From: Pseudomonas fluorescens
Lineage (GTDB): Bacteria; Pseudomonadota; Gammaproteobacteria; Pseudomonadales; Pseudomonadaceae
Reading direction: 5' to 3'
Assembly (NCBI RefSeq): GCF_001708445.1
Contig: NZ_CP015637.1
Span: forward strand, 1,179,001-1,243,000
Length of the DNA stretch: 64,000 nucleotides
Shown here: positions 62,376-64,000 of the stretch, piece after piece
How the letters are laid out: each line of letters starts with the position of its first letter
Numbering within the stretch: position 1 is the stretch's first letter
Program-made: the position numbers and the translations under genes
The notes under the pieces: model-generated
The model's input: the letters and a program-made list of their open reading frames with translations, nothing else
The model's database searches: none
Told to the model about the DNA's origin: nothing

Positions 62376-64000
62376 CTATTGACGGGGCATCAGCGAGTCG
62401 CAACCCACCCGCAGCAACTGGGCAAAGTCCTTCGCGGGCAGGGCCTGGCTGAACAGATACCCCTGGCCCTCTTCACATTGGAGCGCCTTGAGGACATTCA
62501 ACTGTTCGATGGTTTCCACCCCTTCGGCGATGATGTTCAACTCCAGGCTCTTGCCCAGGGCGATGATAGCGCTGATCAGCTGTTTGTCCCGGCTGTTTAC
62601 AGTCAAGCCGTGCACGAATGATTGATCGATCTTCAGCACATCGATGGGGAAACGGCGCAGGTAGCTGAGGCTGCAGTAACCGGTGCCGAAATCATCCAGC
62701 GCCAGGCGCACCCCCATGGCCTTGATTTTCTGCAGGGTTTCGACGGTGTCGTCGACATTCTGCATCAGCACGCTTTCGGTGATCTCCAGCTCCAGCTGGG
62801 CGGGCGGCAGGCCGGTCTGTTCGAGGATGGCGGCCAGGTTAGCGACAAAATCCCGCTGGCGGAAGTCGAGGGCCGAGATGTTCACAGAGATGCACAGGGG
62901 AAACTGGCCCATCGAGCGCCAGGCCTGTGCTTGCGTGCAGGCTTGGCGCAACACCCATTGGGTGAGGGGGATGATCAGGCCACTGTCTTCGGCAACGGGT
63001 ATGAAATCGGCTGGGCCGATCCAACCCGATTGCGGTTGAAACCAGCGTAAGAGTGCCTCGGCCCCGACGATGCGGCCGGATGTCAAATCCAGCTTGGGTT
63101 GGTAGTGCAGCACAAACTCGTCGCGTTCCAACGCCTGGTGCATCGCGCTTTCCAGGTCTTGCTGGTGCCGGGCGCGCAGGTTCATGTCCTCGGTATAAAA
63201 CCTGAAGTCGTCCGGGCCATGTTCCTTGCTGGCGTGCATGGCGGTTTCCGCGTGCTTGATCAGCTCGACCGCCGTACCGCTGTCATTGGGATAAATGCTG
63301 ATGCCCAGGCTCGCAGTGACGCTCAGGTCATGGCTCGCGATATGCCGGGTGATGTTGATCGCCTTGAGCAATTTTTGTGCGACGTGCTGGGTTTGCCGAG
63401 GGTGCTGAATATCGTTGAGCACGATGACGAACTCGTCGGAGCCATACCGGAACACCGAATCCGACTCACGCACCGCTGCCACCAGGCTTTGGCTGACATG
63501 CTTGAGCACCTCGTCACCCACGGGATAACCCAGGGCGTTGTTGATGCGCTTGAACCGGTCCAGGCCAATGAAGATGACGGCCAGTTGAGTGTCGTGACGC
63601 CTGCCGAGGGCAATGGCCTGGGTCAATCGGTCGCCCAGCAGTGTGCTGTTGGGCAACTCGGTCAGCGCGTCGTATTGCAGCAGGTGCGACACCTTCAGCA
63701 GTTCCTGCACCCGTTCTTCAATGGTGCGCTCCAGGCCAATGACCTTGAGTGCGACGTCCTGGGCGAGCTGCCATTTCCAGGTGAGAGCGCTGGCCATCTG
63801 GCGTATTTCCAGGTGGTCGAACGGCTTTTTCAGGATCAACAGTTGGTCGTTGTACTTCAACCGCGCTTCGATCGCTTCAAAGGAATAGTCGGAATAAGCC
63901 GTACACAGGGCAATTTGCAGGTGGGGGTCGACGTTCCACAGTTGTTCAATGGTTTGCAGGCCATCCCAGCCAGGCGGCATGCGCATGTCGATGAACACCA
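62376..64000 (-). CDS. REC-GGDEF-EAL c-di-GMP protein (partial, N-terminus outside window)
   Basis: At least 541 residues are visible; the start is beyond the right edge. The end of a receiver domain (IDMRMPPGWDG, CTAYSDYSFE, LLILKKPFD) leads via a helical linker to a GGDEF domain in which the signature is GSDEF (RYGSDEFVIVLND), then an EAL domain with GAEALLRW, LEITESVLM, DDFGTGYCSLSYL, KIDQSFV and IIAEGVET, all expected for an active phosphodiesterase. Synthesis activity is doubtful given the altered GGDEF. It is the first visible gene of the operon, 25 bp upstream of the peroxidase start. Net effect is probably c-di-GMP degradation controlled by phosphorylation of the receiver. Confidence 0.92.
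   Translation of the reverse strand, partial: VFIDMRMPPGWDGLQTIEQLWNVDPHLQIALCTAYSDYSFEAIEARLKYNDQLLILKKPFDHLEIRQMASALTWKWQLAQDVALKVIGLERTIEERVQELLKVSHLLQYDALTELPNSTLLGDRLTQAIALGRRHDTQLAVIFIGLDRFKRINNALGYPVGDEVLKHVSQSLVAAVRESDSVFRYGSDEFVIVLNDIQHPRQTQHVAQKLLKAINITRHIASHDLSVTASLGISIYPNDSGTAVELIKHAETAMHASKEHGPDDFRFYTEDMNLRARHQQDLESAMHQALERDEFVLHYQPKLDLTSGRIVGAEALLRWFQPQSGWIGPADFIPVAEDSGLIIPLTQWVLRQACTQAQAWRSMGQFPLCISVNISALDFRQRDFVANLAAILEQTGLPPAQLELEITESVLMQNVDDTVETLQKIKAMGVRLALDDFGTGYCSLSYLRRFPIDVLKIDQSFVHGLTVNSRDKQLISAIIALGKSLELNIIAEGVETIEQLNVLKALQCEEGQGYLFSQALPAKDFAQLLRVGCDSLMPRQ

Overview
The window reads as chromosome of a Pseudomonas of the fluorescens complex. The evidence is high-GC coding with AT-rich promoter gaps, REP/REPIN elements of the type seen in P. 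fluorescens relatives, genus-typical families (DUF3509, DUF3649/PepSY next to an iron-starvation sigma factor) and recognisable LexA, Fur-like and Zur-like sites. No rRNA, tRNA, CRISPR array, insertion sequence or integrase was seen.

Layout. (1) 1-4.8 kb: a ferric citrate locus, with PepSY/DUF3649 membrane genes divergent from fecI-fecR-fecA. (2) 5-15.6 kb: core and accessory singletons (LysR regulator with a divergent 14-TM exporter, a ribosome hibernation factor, DUF3509, PsiE, LexA-controlled yebG, a leucine-dehydrogenase-like protein lacking the usual catalytic lysine, SirB1, a Zur-boxed ZnuD-like zinc receptor, VF530 and Pr6Pr proteins). (3) 15.6-25.2 kb: a classical chaperone-usher fimbrial cluster with six pilin-type subunits, an usher, a chaperone interrupted by an in-frame amber codon, and two tandem two-domain adhesins that share an almost identical pilin half but differ in the receptor half. 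(4) 25.3-26.7 kb: an intact ferric reductase/PadR pair (YqjH/YqjI type). A badly deleted copy of the same pair sits on the other side of the fimbrial cluster at 15.55-15.8 kb, so the cluster is bracketed by homologous sequence. (5) 27.1-32.8 kb: a second, unrelated chaperone-usher system of the alpha (CS1/Cbl/CFA-I) type in an uncommon order.

(6) 32.8-35.9 kb: a 1030-residue class A penicillin-binding protein. (7) 36-49.6 kb: two giant toxin- or effector-like proteins (1740 and 2176 residues) in the same orientation, separated by a ProY-type amino acid permease. The first ends in a Cys-His-Asp papain/transglutaminase-like domain. The second ends in leucine-rich repeats followed by a NEL-type E3 ubiquitin ligase domain with a CxD catalytic motif, and its ribosome binding site is predicted to lie inside a hairpin. 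(8) 49.7-53.9 kb: an OpgC-like acyltransferase and a gtrA-gtrB-gtrC O-antigen glucosylation operon. (9) 54-57.9 kb: a glutamate-synthase-like flavoprotein and a periplasmic GH3 beta-glucosidase. (10) 58.2-64 kb: a four-gene minus-strand signalling operon (REC-GGDEF-EAL, di-haem cytochrome c peroxidase, membrane histidine kinase, REC-histidine kinase) that runs off the right edge.

The theme is surface and host interaction: two pilus systems, two large effector-like toxins, O-antigen modification, metal acquisition under Fur/Zur-type control and a c-di-GMP/redox signalling module. Functions are inferred from reading the sequence. No database or structure search was run.
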